Positions 16,700 through 26,141 of a stretch of 64,000 nucleotides of DNA are shown one piece after another. The position numbers and the translations under genes were made by a program. This DNA is from Phycicoccus sp. Soil748. Lineage in GTDB: Bacteria > Actinomycetota > Actinomycetes > Actinomycetales > Dermatophilaceae. How positions within the stretch are numbered: the stretch's first letter is position 1; the number at the start of each line of letters is the position of its first letter. The notes beneath the pieces are model-generated. The model was not told the DNA's origin. It searched no databases and saw only the letters and a program-made list of their open reading frames with translations. Location of the stretch: contig NZ_LMSC01000007.1 of assembly GCF_001428025.1 (NCBI RefSeq), positions 237,555 to 301,554 on the forward strand. The letters are read 5' to 3'.

Positions 16700-17664
16700 C
16701 ACAGGCCTCCTCCGCCGCCGCGCAGGGCCAGCATCCGGGCCTTGAAGGCTCCGGGACCACTGCTCGAGGTCACGCCGAAGCCGCGGCCGAAACGCTTCTC
16801 GAGGAAGGACTGGCCCACCATGAGGACGCTGCACACGATGAGGTACCACGCGGTGGCCGCGACGTAGGTCGGCATGATCTTCAGCGTCCGCGAGCCGATG
16901 ACCGACACCTGGTAGAAGAGCTCGGTGTTGACCGGGAGCGCGATGAGCAGGGACGTGTCCTTCACCATGGCGATGGTCTCGTTGCCGGTCGGCGGGATGA
17001 TGACGCGCATCGCCTGGGGCAGGACCACGCGGCGCATCGTCTTGCCGGACGACATGCCGAGCGCCTGCGCGGCCTCGCGCTGGCCGACGTCGACGGACTG
17101 GATGCCCGAGCGGGCGATCTCCGCCATGTAGGCGGCCTCGGACAGCCCCAGCCCGATGACGCCCATGGCCAGGGTGCTGCTGAACTGGTTGACGTCGAGG
17201 GTGAGGAACGTCAGGTCGCTGGACAGCCCCAGGGCGTGCGCGATCTGCTTCCCGAAGGGCGCCCCGATGTCGAAGGTGCTGTAGAGGTAGCCCAGACCGG
17301 TGCCGAGGATCGTCAGCAGCACGTAGCGGGGGATGGCCCGGAAGAACCACGTGTAGACGAAGGAGACGCCTCGCAGCACGGGGTTGGTCGACAGGCGCAT
17401 GATGCCGATGACGACCCCCACCACGACGCCGATGACCATCGAGCCGATCGTCCCGATGATGGTGCCGAACATGAGGCCGCGCAGGACGGGGTTGAAGTTC
17501 ATCACCCGCAGCGCGAACGGGAAGTCCCAGCGCGGGTTGGTGACGAACGAGCTGACCATCATCGCCAGGAGGACGGCGATCACCGCGACCGCCACCCACC
17601 GGCCCGGGTGGGGGACCGGCCGGGCGGAGATGCGCCCCGGCCGGTCCTGGGTGTCTTCAGACAT
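16699..17664 (-). CDS. Polar amino acid ABC transporter, permease
   Basis: A 321-residue inner-membrane permease of the HisMQ/GlnP type. The hydrophobic core covers about residues 25-290 and the coupling (EAA) loop is visible as [29 protein letters not shown] (shown here as [14 protein letters not shown] and [14 protein letters not shown]). One permease gene is present, so it probably works as a homodimer. It is in line between the substrate-binding protein and ATPase genes. Confidence 0.93.
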   Translation of the reverse strand: MSEDTQDRPGRISARPVPHPGRWVAVAVIAVLLAMMVSSFVTNPRWDFPFALRVMNFNPVLRGLMFGTIIGTIGSMVIGVVVGVVIGIMRLSTNPVLRGVSFVYTWFFRAIPRYVLLTILGTGLGYLYSTFDIGAPFGKQIAHALGLSSDLTFLTLDVNQFSSTLAMGVIGLGLSEAAYMAEIARSGIQSVDVGQREAAQALGMSSGKTMRRVVLPQAMRVIIPPTGNETIAMVKDTSLLIALPVNTELFYQVSVIGSRTLKIMPTYVAATAWYLIVCSVLMVGQSFLEKRFGRGFGVTSSSGPGAFKARMLALRGGGGGL

Positions 17665-17697
17665 GGGAGCCTCGGATCCGGAGGTGCTCAGCGCCGG

Positions 17698-18615
17698 TCA
17701 GGGATTGACGGCGAAGTCGGTGATGGCGCCGGTGTCGTTGCCCCACTTGCTCAGGATGGCCTTGTAGCTGCCGTCGGTGCCCATCGCCTTGAGGGCGTCG
17801 GCGATCGCCTGGGCGAAGTCGGTCTCGCTCTTGGGGACGACGAAGCCGTAGGGGGCGGCGTCGTAGATGTCGCCGAGCGCCTCGAGCTGGCCGCCCGTCT
17901 GCTTCACGGCGTAGAGGCCGACGGGGGAGTCGGCGAGCATGGCGTCCGACTTGCCCGAGATGACGCTCGCAGTGACCTTGCTCTGGTCGGCGTCGATGAT
18001 CTGCTTGATCGCTGGCTTGCCCGCAGCGGTGCACTTCTTGGACCGGGCGGTGAGGTCGTCGATCTGCACGGTGCCCTTCTGGACGCCGATGTTGAGGCCG
18101 CAGGCGTTGTCCGGGTCGACCTTCTTGGGGTTGCCCTTCTTGACGGCCCACTGGGTGCCGGCGTTGAAGTAGCTCACCATGTTGACGCTCTTCTTGCGCT
18201 CGTCGTTGATGGTGAACGAGGAGACCCCGACGTCGTACTTGCTGGAGGTGACACCGAGGATGATCGTGTCGAAGCCGGCGTTCTTGAACTCCGCCTTGAG
18301 GCCGAGCTTGGCCGCAACGGCGTTGAACAGGTCGACGTCCATGCCGACCACGGTCTTGCCGTCGGTGTCGATGAACTCGTTGGGGGCGTAGGAGGCGTCG
18401 GAGCCCACGACGATCGTGCCGGCGTCCTTGATCTTCTGGGGGACCTTGGCCGCCAGGGCGGGGTCGACCGACTGGCTGGTCGAGGACGAGCTGGAGCTCG
18501 ACGAGCTCGAGGAGGACGTGCTGTCAAGTGAGTCCGAGCCGCACGCGGAGAGGGCCAGGCCCGCCGTGGCGAGCCCGGCGACGAGGACGGCAGTGGGACG
18601 GAGACGCTGGGTCAT
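17698..18615 (-). CDS. Polar amino acid ABC transporter, substrate-binding lipoprotein
   Basis: A 305-residue family-3 solute-binding protein. The lipobox LSAC places the lipidated cysteine at residue 25, followed by a polyserine linker (12 consecutive Ser). The binding domain begins around residue 66 (GTIVVGSDASYAPNEF) and includes GMDVDLFNAVAAKLG and FDTIILGVTSSKYDVG, typical of amino acid binders; the ligand is not identifiable. It is first in a five-gene minus-strand run ending in sodX and sodN. The 272-bp gap to the divergent malic enzyme gene should hold both promoters. Confidence 0.94.
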   Translation of the reverse strand: MTQRLRPTAVLVAGLATAGLALSACGSDSLDSTSSSSSSSSSSSSTSQSVDPALAAKVPQKIKDAGTIVVGSDASYAPNEFIDTDGKTVVGMDVDLFNAVAAKLGLKAEFKNAGFDTIILGVTSSKYDVGVSSFTINDERKKSVNMVSYFNAGTQWAVKKGNPKKVDPDNACGLNIGVQKGTVQIDDLTARSKKCTAAGKPAIKQIIDADQSKVTASVISGKSDAMLADSPVGLYAVKQTGGQLEALGDIYDAAPYGFVVPKSETDFAQAIADALKAMGTDGSYKAILSKWGNDTGAITDFAVNP

Positions 18616-18887
18616 TACGGGGTGATTCCTTCCTCAGGTGGTGCGTTTTCGCGGCGACGGGTCCGCCGTGGGGGCTTGCTCGGCATCCTGCCACCTGCCG
18701 ACGCGATCCGTGTCACAGTCGCGTCACGAGGGTGTCGGTCGCCGGACCGCGTGTGCCACGATGAAACCCGCGGGTAACCCCCGCGACTGTGCGTTTGATT
18801 GGCCACACCCCGGCCCGACTGACCGTCCGGCTGCGTCGGCTGTGCCCCACGCATCTCCTCCCTCTCTCCTCTGAGGTGAATTCCTCC

Positions 18888-20057
18888 ATGTCTGCGAATG
18901 CAGCAACCCCCGCCTACCCGACCCACGACCCGTCCGACCCGGTCTTCCTCGCCCACGAGGGGGGCAAGCTCGGGGTGCACGCCACCTCGCCCCTACGCGA
19001 CCGCGCCGACCTCGCCCTCCTGTACACGCCGGGGGTGGCCGACGTGTGCCGCGCCATCGCCCTCGAGCCGGCGCTCGCGGCCCGGTACACGTCGCGTCGC
19101 AACACCGTGGCGGTCGTCACCGACGGCACCGCCGTCCTCGGCCTCGGCGACATCGGGCCGCTGGCCGCCATGCCGGTCATGGAGGGCAAGGCGGTGCTGT
19201 TCAAGCACTTCGGCGGGGTGGACGCCGTGCCGGTGTGCATGGAGACCGGCACCGTCGACGAGCTCGTCGAGGCCATCGCGCGCATCGCCCCGACGTATGG
19301 CGGGATCAACCTTGAGGACATCTCCGCGCCGCGGTGCTTCGAAATCGAGCGCCGGCTTCAGGAGCGGCTGGACATCCCGGTCTTCCACGACGACCAGCAC
19401 GGCACCGCAATCGTGGTGCTCGCCGGCCTCATCAACGCCGCGCGCGTCGTCGGTCGGCCGCTGGAGTCCCTGCGGGTCGTCGTCGCTGGGGCAGGGGCGG
19501 CCGGGGTGGCGGTCACCAAGCTCCTGGCGCGGGCCGGTGTCGCCGACCTCGTGGTCTGCGACTCCCGCGGGATCATTGCCCCCTCGCGAGCGGACCTCGC
19601 CGACCACAAGCGGCGCTTGGCGGCGACGACCAACCCGCGCGGCCTCACCGGCGCGCTCGGGGACGCCCTCGTGGACGCCGATGTCTACATCGGCCTCTCC
19701 GGGGGGAGCGTGCCCGAGGCGGAGATCGCCCGGATGGCGCCGGACTGCATCATCTTCGCGCTGGCCAACCCCGACCCGGAGGTGCACCCGGAGCTGGCTG
19801 CCAGGTATGCCGCGGTGGTCGCCACCGGGCGCTCGGACTTCCCCAACCAGATCAACAACGTGCTGGCGTTCCCCGGGATCTTTCGAGGCGTCCTCGACTC
19901 GGGGGCGCCACAGGTCAGCGAGCAGATGAAGCTCGCCGCCGCCCAGGCGATTGCGTCACTGGTGCCCGAGCCGACGGCGCGGGAGATCGTGCCCAGCGTG
20001 TTCGACGGGCGGGTCTGCAACACCGTCGCTCGGGCTCTCGCGGAGCTGCGTCTTTGA
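18888..20057 (+). CDS. NAD(P)-dependent malic enzyme (short form)
   Basis: A 389-residue malic enzyme that decarboxylates malate to pyruvate. Motifs: LALLYTPGVADVC, the metal/substrate region GINLEDISAPRCFEIE, FHDDQHGTAIVVLAGLINA, the nucleotide fold VVVAGAGAAGVAVTKLLARAG and ALANPDPEV. The ATG at 18888 is supported by AGGTGA eight bases upstream; upstream in-frame codons lack a binding site. The length fits the small bacterial form without a phosphotransacetylase domain. Cofactor preference cannot be told. Confidence 0.94.
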   Translation: MSANAATPAYPTHDPSDPVFLAHEGGKLGVHATSPLRDRADLALLYTPGVADVCRAIALEPALAARYTSRRNTVAVVTDGTAVLGLGDIGPLAAMPVMEGKAVLFKHFGGVDAVPVCMETGTVDELVEAIARIAPTYGGINLEDISAPRCFEIERRLQERLDIPVFHDDQHGTAIVVLAGLINAARVVGRPLESLRVVVAGAGAAGVAVTKLLARAGVADLVVCDSRGIIAPSRADLADHKRRLAATTNPRGLTGALGDALVDADVYIGLSGGSVPEAEIARMAPDCIIFALANPDPEVHPELAARYAAVVATGRSDFPNQINNVLAFPGIFRGVLDSGAPQVSEQMKLAAAQAIASLVPEPTAREIVPSVFDGRVCNTVARALAELRL

Positions 20058-20080
20058 GGCCGAGGCCTTCGTAGATTCGT

Positions 20081-20093
20081 CCGAACGGATGAG
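20081..20093 (+). promoter_or_regulatory. Recurrent motif CCGAACGGATGAG, copy 2
   Basis: Identical to the 13 bases at 7565-7577, with shared flanks (GATT upstream, AGGAC downstream). It is 24 bases after the malic enzyme stop and 76 bases before the GTG of the epimerase gene that starts the polysaccharide region. Confidence 0.45.
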
Positions 20094-20169
20094 ACAGGAC
20101 GACGGCTGGCGGTCCCTGAGGCTGTAGAGTGCGGGGCGTTTGCGGGCTTTCTACAGCAGTGGGGATTTT

Positions 20170-21099
20170 GTGCGTCTTTTGATCACCGGCGGTGCCGGTT
20201 TCATCGGCTCCAACCTGGCGCGCCTGGCGCTTCAGCAGGGGCACCAGGTCAACGTCATCGACGACCTCTCCACAGGGTATGAGGAGAACCTCGAGGGGCT
20301 GGACGTCACCTTTGTCAGGGGAACAATTCTCGACGAAGAGGCGATGGGATCCGCCCTGGAGGGTGTTGAGTCCGTGGTCCACCTCGCGGCGCTCGGGAGC
20401 GTGCCGCGCAGCATCAAGGACCCCGTGGCAACCCACGCGGCGAATGCCACAGGGACGCTCAGCGTTCTGGAGGCCGCTCGGGCCGCCGGCGTCAACCACG
20501 TGATTGTGGCGTCGTCATCCTCGGTCTATGGGCTCAACCCCGCACTCCCGAAGAGCGAGCGCGAGTGGGTGCGTCCGATGAGCCCCTATGCAGTGACCAA
20601 GCTGGCGACCGAGCAGTACCCGCTGTCCTACCAGCAGTCCTACGGCATGCGCACCGTGGCCTTCCGCTTCTTCAACGTCTTCGGCCCACGCCAGAAGGCG
20701 GGGCACGTCTACGCGGCGGTGATTCCGGTCTTCGTCGATGCGCTCCTCGCGGGTGCGCCTCTACCAGTGAATGGCGACGGGTCGAATTCCCGTGACTTCA
20801 CGTTCGTGGGGACCGTCTGTCGTGTTTTGCTCGACGCCGCGGAACGTCGCCTCTCGCACCCGGAGCCGGTGAATCTGGCCTTCGGCACGAACACGACGCT
20901 GATGCAGCTCATCGAGAAGATCGAGGTGACGGCTGGTCTGAAGGCCGAGGTCCTTCACCGCGAGCCGCGCCCGGGGGACGTGAAGCACTCGCAGGCGGAC
21001 AACGCCGTTCTTCGCTCACTCTTTCCTGACGTCGACCCCATGTCGCTCGAGCAGGGCCTTTCCGAAACGATTGCATGGTTCAAGGAGATCCAGTCATGA
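20170..21099 (+). CDS. NAD-dependent epimerase (UDP-hexose 4-epimerase, WbpP/Gne-like)
   Basis: A 309-residue extended short-chain dehydrogenase. It has the Rossmann motif GGAGFIGSNLARLA, VVHLAALGSVPRSI, the SSSSVYG serine region and the catalytic YAVTK. The pattern LAALGSVPRS resembles UDP-GlcNAc/GalNAc 4-epimerases of the WbpP type. The GTG at 20170, preceded by GGGGA, gives the canonical MRLLITGG start. It is translationally coupled (ATGA) to the UDP-sugar dehydrogenase that follows, so the two probably feed amino-uronic acid precursors to the polysaccharide made by the neighbouring cluster. Confidence 0.9.
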   Translation: MRLLITGGAGFIGSNLARLALQQGHQVNVIDDLSTGYEENLEGLDVTFVRGTILDEEAMGSALEGVESVVHLAALGSVPRSIKDPVATHAANATGTLSVLEAARAAGVNHVIVASSSSVYGLNPALPKSEREWVRPMSPYAVTKLATEQYPLSYQQSYGMRTVAFRFFNVFGPRQKAGHVYAAVIPVFVDALLAGAPLPVNGDGSNSRDFTFVGTVCRVLLDAAERRLSHPEPVNLAFGTNTTLMQLIEKIEVTAGLKAEVLHREPRPGDVKHSQADNAVLRSLFPDVDPMSLEQGLSETIAWFKEIQS

Positions 21100-22358
21100 A
21101 GACCCTCGTAGTCATTGGGCAGGGGTACGTCGGTCTTCCGATGGCGCTGCGCGCCGCCGAAGAAGGCATGTCGGTCGTCGGGCTCGACACCAACGCCAAG
21201 GTCGTGGACAACCTGAACGCAGGTGTGTCGCACATCGACGACATCTCCGACGATGAGCTCAAGTCGGGTCTTAAGGCCGGATATCTGGCGTCCACCGATG
21301 CCTCGTGCATTGCGGACGCTGACGTCGTCGTGGTGTGCGTCCCGACGCCGCTCAGCGCAGACGGCGGCCCGGATCTGCGTCCCGTCGAGGCGGCAGCGGG
21401 TGCTATCGGGGAGCACCTGACGCCGGGCACTCTCTGCATCCTGGAGTCGACGACCTACCCGGGGACCACCGAAGAGGTCTTTGCCCCTCTTGTCTGCCGT
21501 GACCAGTTCAAGGTGGGGGAGGACGTCAACATCGCTTTCTCGCCGGAGCGGATCGACCCTGGCAACGAGAAGTTCGGGGTCAAGAACACGCCCAAGGTCG
21601 TCGGAGGCATCACGCCCGAGTGCACGCGTCTTGCCAAGGAGTTCTACAGCCAGTTCATCGACACGGTTGTCGAGGCCAAGGGCGCCAAGGAAGCTGAGAT
21701 GGCCAAGCTGCTGGAGAACACCTTCCGGCACGTGAACATAGCGTTGGTCAACGAGATGGTCCGGTTCTCCGACGAGCTCGACATCGACTTGTGGAACGCT
21801 ATCGACTGCGCTGAGACGAAGCCCTTCGGCTTCATGGCCTTCCGGCCGGGCCCTGGCGTAGGCGGTCACTGCATTCCCGTCGACCCCTCCTACCTCAGCC
21901 ACCGTGTGAAGGCCAAGCTGGGTTACGCCTTCCGCATGGTCGAGTTGGCTGAAGAGATCAACGACGCTGCCCCGAACTACGTGGCAACGCGCGTATGGGC
22001 GCTTCTCAACCAAGGCCGTAAATCGGTCAACGGGGCGAAGGTTTTGCTCGTCGGAGTGACCTACAAGCCGAACATCTCGGACTGCCGTGAAAGTCCCGCT
22101 GACCCCTTGGCAGCTCGCCTATTGGCTTGGGGAGCGGACGTCAGCTACTTCGATCCCTTCGTGCCTAAGTGGCATCCACACGGCGTTGACGTGGTGCTGG
22201 AAAGCGTAGAGGAGCTTTATGACACAGCGGAGGGGGCGGATATCGTCGTTCTCCTCCAGCCCCATGCGGTAATTGATCTGTCTAGGCTTGGAACCATCGC
22301 CACTGCGATTCTCGATACTCGTGGGATCATGAGCGGCAACTCCGTAGAGGCCCTATGA
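21096..22358 (+). CDS. Nucleotide-sugar dehydrogenase (UDP-GlcNAc/UDP-glucose 6-dehydrogenase family)
   Basis: A 420-residue enzyme that oxidises C6 of a UDP-sugar to the uronic acid in two NAD-dependent steps. Features: N-terminal GQGYVGLPMALRAAEEG, CVPTPLSADGGPDL, STTYPGTTEE, AEMAKLLENTFRHVNIALVNE, and the catalytic Cys in GVGGHCIPVDP near residue 257; the C-terminal domain has VGVTYKPNISDCRESP. The STTYPGTTEE and HCIPVDP forms fit the WbpA/WecC type that acts on UDP-HexNAc. The ATG overlaps the epimerase stop. Confidence 0.93.
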   Translation: MKTLVVIGQGYVGLPMALRAAEEGMSVVGLDTNAKVVDNLNAGVSHIDDISDDELKSGLKAGYLASTDASCIADADVVVVCVPTPLSADGGPDLRPVEAAAGAIGEHLTPGTLCILESTTYPGTTEEVFAPLVCRDQFKVGEDVNIAFSPERIDPGNEKFGVKNTPKVVGGITPECTRLAKEFYSQFIDTVVEAKGAKEAEMAKLLENTFRHVNIALVNEMVRFSDELDIDLWNAIDCAETKPFGFMAFRPGPGVGGHCIPVDPSYLSHRVKAKLGYAFRMVELAEEINDAAPNYVATRVWALLNQGRKSVNGAKVLLVGVTYKPNISDCRESPADPLAARLLAWGADVSYFDPFVPKWHPHGVDVVLESVEELYDTAEGADIVVLLQPHAVIDLSRLGTIATAILDTRGIMSGNSVEAL

Positions 22359-22462
22359 TCTCGCGGATCGCTCACAGTGTCTGATCGGAACTCGCGGGGC
22401 CCTGCATTTTGGGCAAGACCCCGGCTGCGCAGGCTTCGGGCGGAGGAAGTGCGCCCCGTCAT

Positions 22463-23545
22463 ATGGAGGTGATCCGCGGCCTGGGGCTAGGTGGCGCCGA
22501 GGCCCTGCTGACTCAAAGACTCGTGCGGGAGGTGGCGGACGGCACCAGCAGTGATCGCACTGTTGTGAACACGGCTCCGCACGAGGCACATTACGAGAGT
22601 CAGCTTCAGCGTCACGGCTTGAGGGTGTTATCGACATCCTCCAATTTGTTCATCGGTGGAGTCCAGGCGGTCGTAATTGTGAGGAGAAGTGCCTCCACGC
22701 TTCCAATCGTCGTCCACTCTCCGGGCCCTGCCTTCTTTTTGAAACTCGCCTGGGCGGCGGGTTTGGTCCGCAGCCCAATTGTTCAGGTCATTCACACGTC
22801 GCGTTGGAGAGCTGCCTACAGGGTCGCGGCACGACTGAGTGACAGGTTCGCGGCTGGAGCTATCTGCGTGGGGCGGGAAGTCCAAAGCGCACCCACCAGT
22901 CGAAACTTCCGGCGGACTGTCGTCGTCCATGGTGGCGTCGACGTGGACGCAATGGTGAAATTCATCCGTGCAAAGCCTGACTTCAAGCGCGACTTTCGAG
23001 CAACTCTCGGTCTAGATGATGCGACACCGCTCCTTTGTGCAGTTGGCACTCTGACGGAGAACAAGGGACACCTGAACCTCGTCAAGGCGCTTGCTGTGAG
23101 CAATACCGCCGCCCATCTCGTTATCGCCGGAGACGGGCCGATGAGGGCAACCATTGAGGCCGCCATCGATGAACTCGGTTTGAAGTCTCGCGTCCACCTC
23201 ATGGGACGGGTGTCGCCTGGTTGGACGGTCATGACGGCGAGCGATGCCCTATGCCATGCTTCCTTGCGCGAAGGACTGCCGGTGGTTCTGATGGAAGCCC
23301 AGGCTTTGGGACTTCCCATCATTGCCACCGCCTTCGCAGGGGCAGCGGAGGCGCGGGACGTGGGCGACGGCCGAATAGAAATTGTTCCTGTCGGTGACAC
23401 TGACGCGTTAGCTGACGCCATTAGTCGCGTGTCCAGGCTTGGCGAAGCGAATCATGCATTGCTTCAACTCTCGACGACATATTGGTCCGTCTCGCGTTAC
23501 GCTGCCGAGTTCGCGTCTGCCGTAACAGCGCTTACCCACCCATAA
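22463..23545 (+). CDS. Glycosyltransferase, GT4-like
   Basis: About 360 residues with the GT-B layout: an N-terminal acceptor half starting EVIRGLGLGGAEALLTQRL, and a donor half with LCAVGTLTENKGHLNLVKAL, LVIAGDGP and the E-x7-E motif in REGLPVVLMEAQALGLP near residue 268. A retaining transferase of family GT4 is likely. The start is uncertain: ATG 22463 was chosen, but a TTG at 22409 is in the same frame and GGAGGAAG at 22442 is far from either. It is the third gene of the + operon, 104 bp after the dehydrogenase, and its base composition is poorer in GC. Confidence 0.82.
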   Translation: MEVIRGLGLGGAEALLTQRLVREVADGTSSDRTVVNTAPHEAHYESQLQRHGLRVLSTSSNLFIGGVQAVVIVRRSASTLPIVVHSPGPAFFLKLAWAAGLVRSPIVQVIHTSRWRAAYRVAARLSDRFAAGAICVGREVQSAPTSRNFRRTVVVHGGVDVDAMVKFIRAKPDFKRDFRATLGLDDATPLLCAVGTLTENKGHLNLVKALAVSNTAAHLVIAGDGPMRATIEAAIDELGLKSRVHLMGRVSPGWTVMTASDALCHASLREGLPVVLMEAQALGLPIIATAFAGAAEARDVGDGRIEIVPVGDTDALADAISRVSRLGEANHALLQLSTTYWSVSRYAAEFASAVTALTHP

Positions 23546-23609
23546 CATCGCCACCCCGTTTGTTGACGGATGGCACAGGATCAGGCCAATATCACCGGAG
23601 CCTTTCCGA

Positions 23610-24806
23610 TCACTTGCCCGCGAGTCGCGATGAAACGGGTTCGCTCGGGGACTCCAGGAGCACCGAGCACTCCTGTTCCGCCTCCACGATGTCGGCAATC
23701 GCCCGAGCCACATCGGTCGGTTGGAAATCCGCCACAGCGCGCCGGCGAGCCGCTTCACCCATGCTTGCTCGGAGAGCCGGGTCGTTTATCAAAGTTCGCA
23801 TTGCTGTGCTTAGGGAGTCGGCGTCGTCGACCGGAACTATGAGACCAGTCCGACCGTGGATGACTGAATCTATAGCTCCAGTGGCCTCCGTAGTCACGCA
23901 AGGCAGACCCATCGCACTCGCCTCTAACACCACATTAGGGAACCCTTCCCTACGTGTGGGCAGCACACACAACTGGGAAGCCGCGAGATAGGGCCTCACG
24001 TCGGAGACATGGTCCACGACGCGGACCCATGGCCTATCGGCGACAAGACGCTGGCTATGGAAAGCCGAATCCCGCTCATCCTGGGCACCCAGTATCAGCA
24101 ACTGTGCGTATACGCCTTGGCTATGCATTCGATCAAGCGCCTCCGCGAGAACGGAAGGCCCTTTGTCGGCAGTCAATCGGCCTAGGAACACGATTGTCGG
24201 ATACTCGGGCGACATGCCCAAGGAGCGCAGCAACCCCCTATCAGGCGGGGTCGGAGCAAAGTGAACGGTGTTGACACCGTGGCTGCTGCCGTGGTGCGGG
24301 ACCACGACGGGGCGCGAGGCCGACAATCGGCGACTCTCATACTCGCCTGCTAGAGAATCAGATACAGCGACGACCGTCTGACTGGACCAACTTGCCAAGC
24401 GTTCCATTGCCGACAGGACCCGGCCGCTCCACCCCTGCACACCCTCCAATCGCAGGCCCTGTAAGAAGTAGACCCGCCTCTCCACCCTGACTACACGCGA
24501 ACTGAGCATGCCCAGGAGGCCCGCCTTGGGTGTGCCGCAGAACACATAATTGGGTCGAACTCTGCGCAGGAGCGTTATCCAGCGCACGAAGCTTGAAATG
24601 TCTTTGAATAGGGACACCGGGCGAGACATGGGAACGATGTGAACCGTGTCGACTACATCACGAAGGGACGATATCTCCGGGCCATCAGACGTGGCCAGGT
24701 GGACCTCGAAGCCACGGGACTTGAACTCGTGAAACAGTTCACGGTAGAAAAGATGCGCGGTGCGAGGAATTGTGGTGGCCAATAGAATTCGGCGACGAGG
24801 CAGCAT
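23610..24806 (-). CDS. Glycosyltransferase, GT4 family
   Basis: A 398-residue GT-B glycosyltransferase. The N-terminal part (ILLATTIPRTAHLFYRELFHE, FCGTPKAGLLGMLSS) resembles WbnK/WbpH-type transferases, and the C-terminal part has IVFLGRLTADKGPSVLAEAL and REGFPNVVLEASAMGLP with the E-x7-E pair near residue 287. The ATG at 24806 has GGAAGG ten bases upstream. It ends the minus-strand polysaccharide operon and faces the transferase at 22463-23545. Confidence 0.88.
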   Translation of the reverse strand: MLPRRRILLATTIPRTAHLFYRELFHEFKSRGFEVHLATSDGPEISSLRDVVDTVHIVPMSRPVSLFKDISSFVRWITLLRRVRPNYVFCGTPKAGLLGMLSSRVVRVERRVYFLQGLRLEGVQGWSGRVLSAMERLASWSSQTVVAVSDSLAGEYESRRLSASRPVVVPHHGSSHGVNTVHFAPTPPDRGLLRSLGMSPEYPTIVFLGRLTADKGPSVLAEALDRMHSQGVYAQLLILGAQDERDSAFHSQRLVADRPWVRVVDHVSDVRPYLAASQLCVLPTRREGFPNVVLEASAMGLPCVTTEATGAIDSVIHGRTGLIVPVDDADSLSTAMRTLINDPALRASMGEAARRRAVADFQPTDVARAIADIVEAEQECSVLLESPSEPVSSRLAGK

Positions 24807-24807
24807 C

Positions 24808-25026
24808 TTAGATAGGCCTTCCAGTGTGTGCGGATTTTTTCGGAGTGGGGGGCTCACCAAAATGTCGCAGTGCAAAGCGCAGAAAAGCTGCCACGGTAAG
24901 GAGGGCGGAAACCCCGACCAAGATTAGCGGCCAAGATAGAATTTTGGCCATCACTGCAATAGCGGCAAAGGCGACGGCGACTGCCGTTCGCGCAATTACG
25001 ATCTCTCTCTCGCGTGTACGACTCAT
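24808..25026 (-). CDS. Small two-helix membrane protein in the polysaccharide operon
   Basis: A 72-residue protein with a basic start (MSRTREREIVIAR) and two hydrophobic segments (TAVAVAFAAIAVMAKILSW and LILVGVSALLTVAAFLRF). Its ATG overlaps the stop of the upstream glycosyltransferase (ATGA) and its TAA ends one base before the ATG of the next one, which is good evidence that it is a real, coupled gene. No family is recognised. A membrane partner of a glycosyltransferase is possible but unproven. Confidence 0.65.
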   Translation of the reverse strand: MSRTREREIVIARTAVAVAFAAIAVMAKILSWPLILVGVSALLTVAAFLRFALRHFGEPPTPKKSAHTGRPI

Positions 25027-26141
25027 GTCGTCTTAGCGTTCCGCATGTAAAGAACAGAGTCGACATATTGAGCAAATACCGCATGCCACTCGTGCTCCTC
25101 TTCTATAGTACGTGACGCTGCCTCGCCTAGTCGCCTACGAAAAGCTGCGTCCTGTACCGAATGAAGTGCTGGATCGAGGCCATCGCCGGAGGCATCAAGT
25201 AGAAGACCGTTTCGGCCGTGATTCACAATGCCGCGCATGAAGCCCACGCTCGTGGCTATAACTGGCAGGCCAATCGCCATCGCCTCCAGAATAGCTCGAG
25301 GTACACCTTCGGATGTTGCGAAGTGAATGTAGACGTCTGACGCCCGCAAACGGCACGCTAGTTGCTCATGCGTTTGGTTACCCAAGATCTCGAGTTCGAT
25401 ACCGACTCGGTCAGCCTCGGCCTGGAGCTCCCGACTTAGTGGTCCCGAACCAACGATGGTCAAAGTCACGGGACAAGATGAATCTGACAGAGCTCGAAGG
25501 AGGGCCAAGTGGTTCTTGCGCTGTACCAATGCTCCGACTGTGATAACGCGCAGTGGCCCGGACGACTCGTAGGTGCGCTTTACAGGGCGGAAAGTTTGGA
25601 GATTCACTCGATTAGGGACAACGACCGTCTTAGTCACGCTGCGCGGATATACTCGTGCGATTTCATCCCGCATTTCTGGCGACAGCGCCCTAAGTCTTGT
25701 GGCGCCTGCGGTAGTTAAAAGGCTAAGCGGTCTATAGAAGAGCCAGTGAGCTAGGGCCCCCTTCGGGCGACTGCGAAAGTACTGTTCGCCGTGAAACTCC
25801 AGATAGACGGGATTCTTCAGCAATCGCCCCGTCACGACAGCGGCAGGGCCACCATGCACAGGGGATTGAGCCAAGATGTGAGTAGCTCCCCAGCGGACAG
25901 CAAATAAAGGTGCTAGCCAGCTGCTGAGAAGGAACGTCGCCATTGGACGAGGGCCGCGCGGGATGAGGTGGAGATATATGTTGCCTTGTGAGGCGGACTT
26001 GAACGTCTGATCGACGGACCGGGCGAATATATGCACTTCATCAAATCGCTCGGCAAACTCCGCCCAGATCCGTGCAGTGTGGTCCCGCCATGGATCGGAG
26101 TCGAAGCAATTGCCCGAGACGACAAGAAGTCGATTAGCCAT
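25023..26141 (-). CDS. Glycosyltransferase, GT4 family
   Basis: A 372-residue GT-B glycosyltransferase. The donor half contains VITVGALVQRKNHLALLRAL, LTIVGSGPLSRELQ and SEGVPRAILEAMAIGLP (E-x7-E near residue 277), followed by GFMRGIVNHGRNGLLLD. The ATG at 26141 overlaps the stop of the upstream gene by eight bases. Codon use is less GC-biased than in the flanking housekeeping genes. Confidence 0.88.
   Translation of the reverse strand: MANRLLVVSGNCFDSDPWRDHTARIWAEFAERFDEVHIFARSVDQTFKSASQGNIYLHLIPRGPRPMATFLLSSWLAPLFAVRWGATHILAQSPVHGGPAAVVTGRLLKNPVYLEFHGEQYFRSRPKGALAHWLFYRPLSLLTTAGATRLRALSPEMRDEIARVYPRSVTKTVVVPNRVNLQTFRPVKRTYESSGPLRVITVGALVQRKNHLALLRALSDSSCPVTLTIVGSGPLSRELQAEADRVGIELEILGNQTHEQLACRLRASDVYIHFATSEGVPRAILEAMAIGLPVIATSVGFMRGIVNHGRNGLLLDASGDGLDPALHSVQDAAFRRRLGEAASRTIEEEHEWHAVFAQYVDSVLYMRNAKTT

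Noticed and set aside
18480..18525. Repetitive GAGCTCGA-type microsatellite in the binding-protein gene.
   Set aside because: It encodes the polyserine linker after the lipidation site, a common feature of such lipoproteins.
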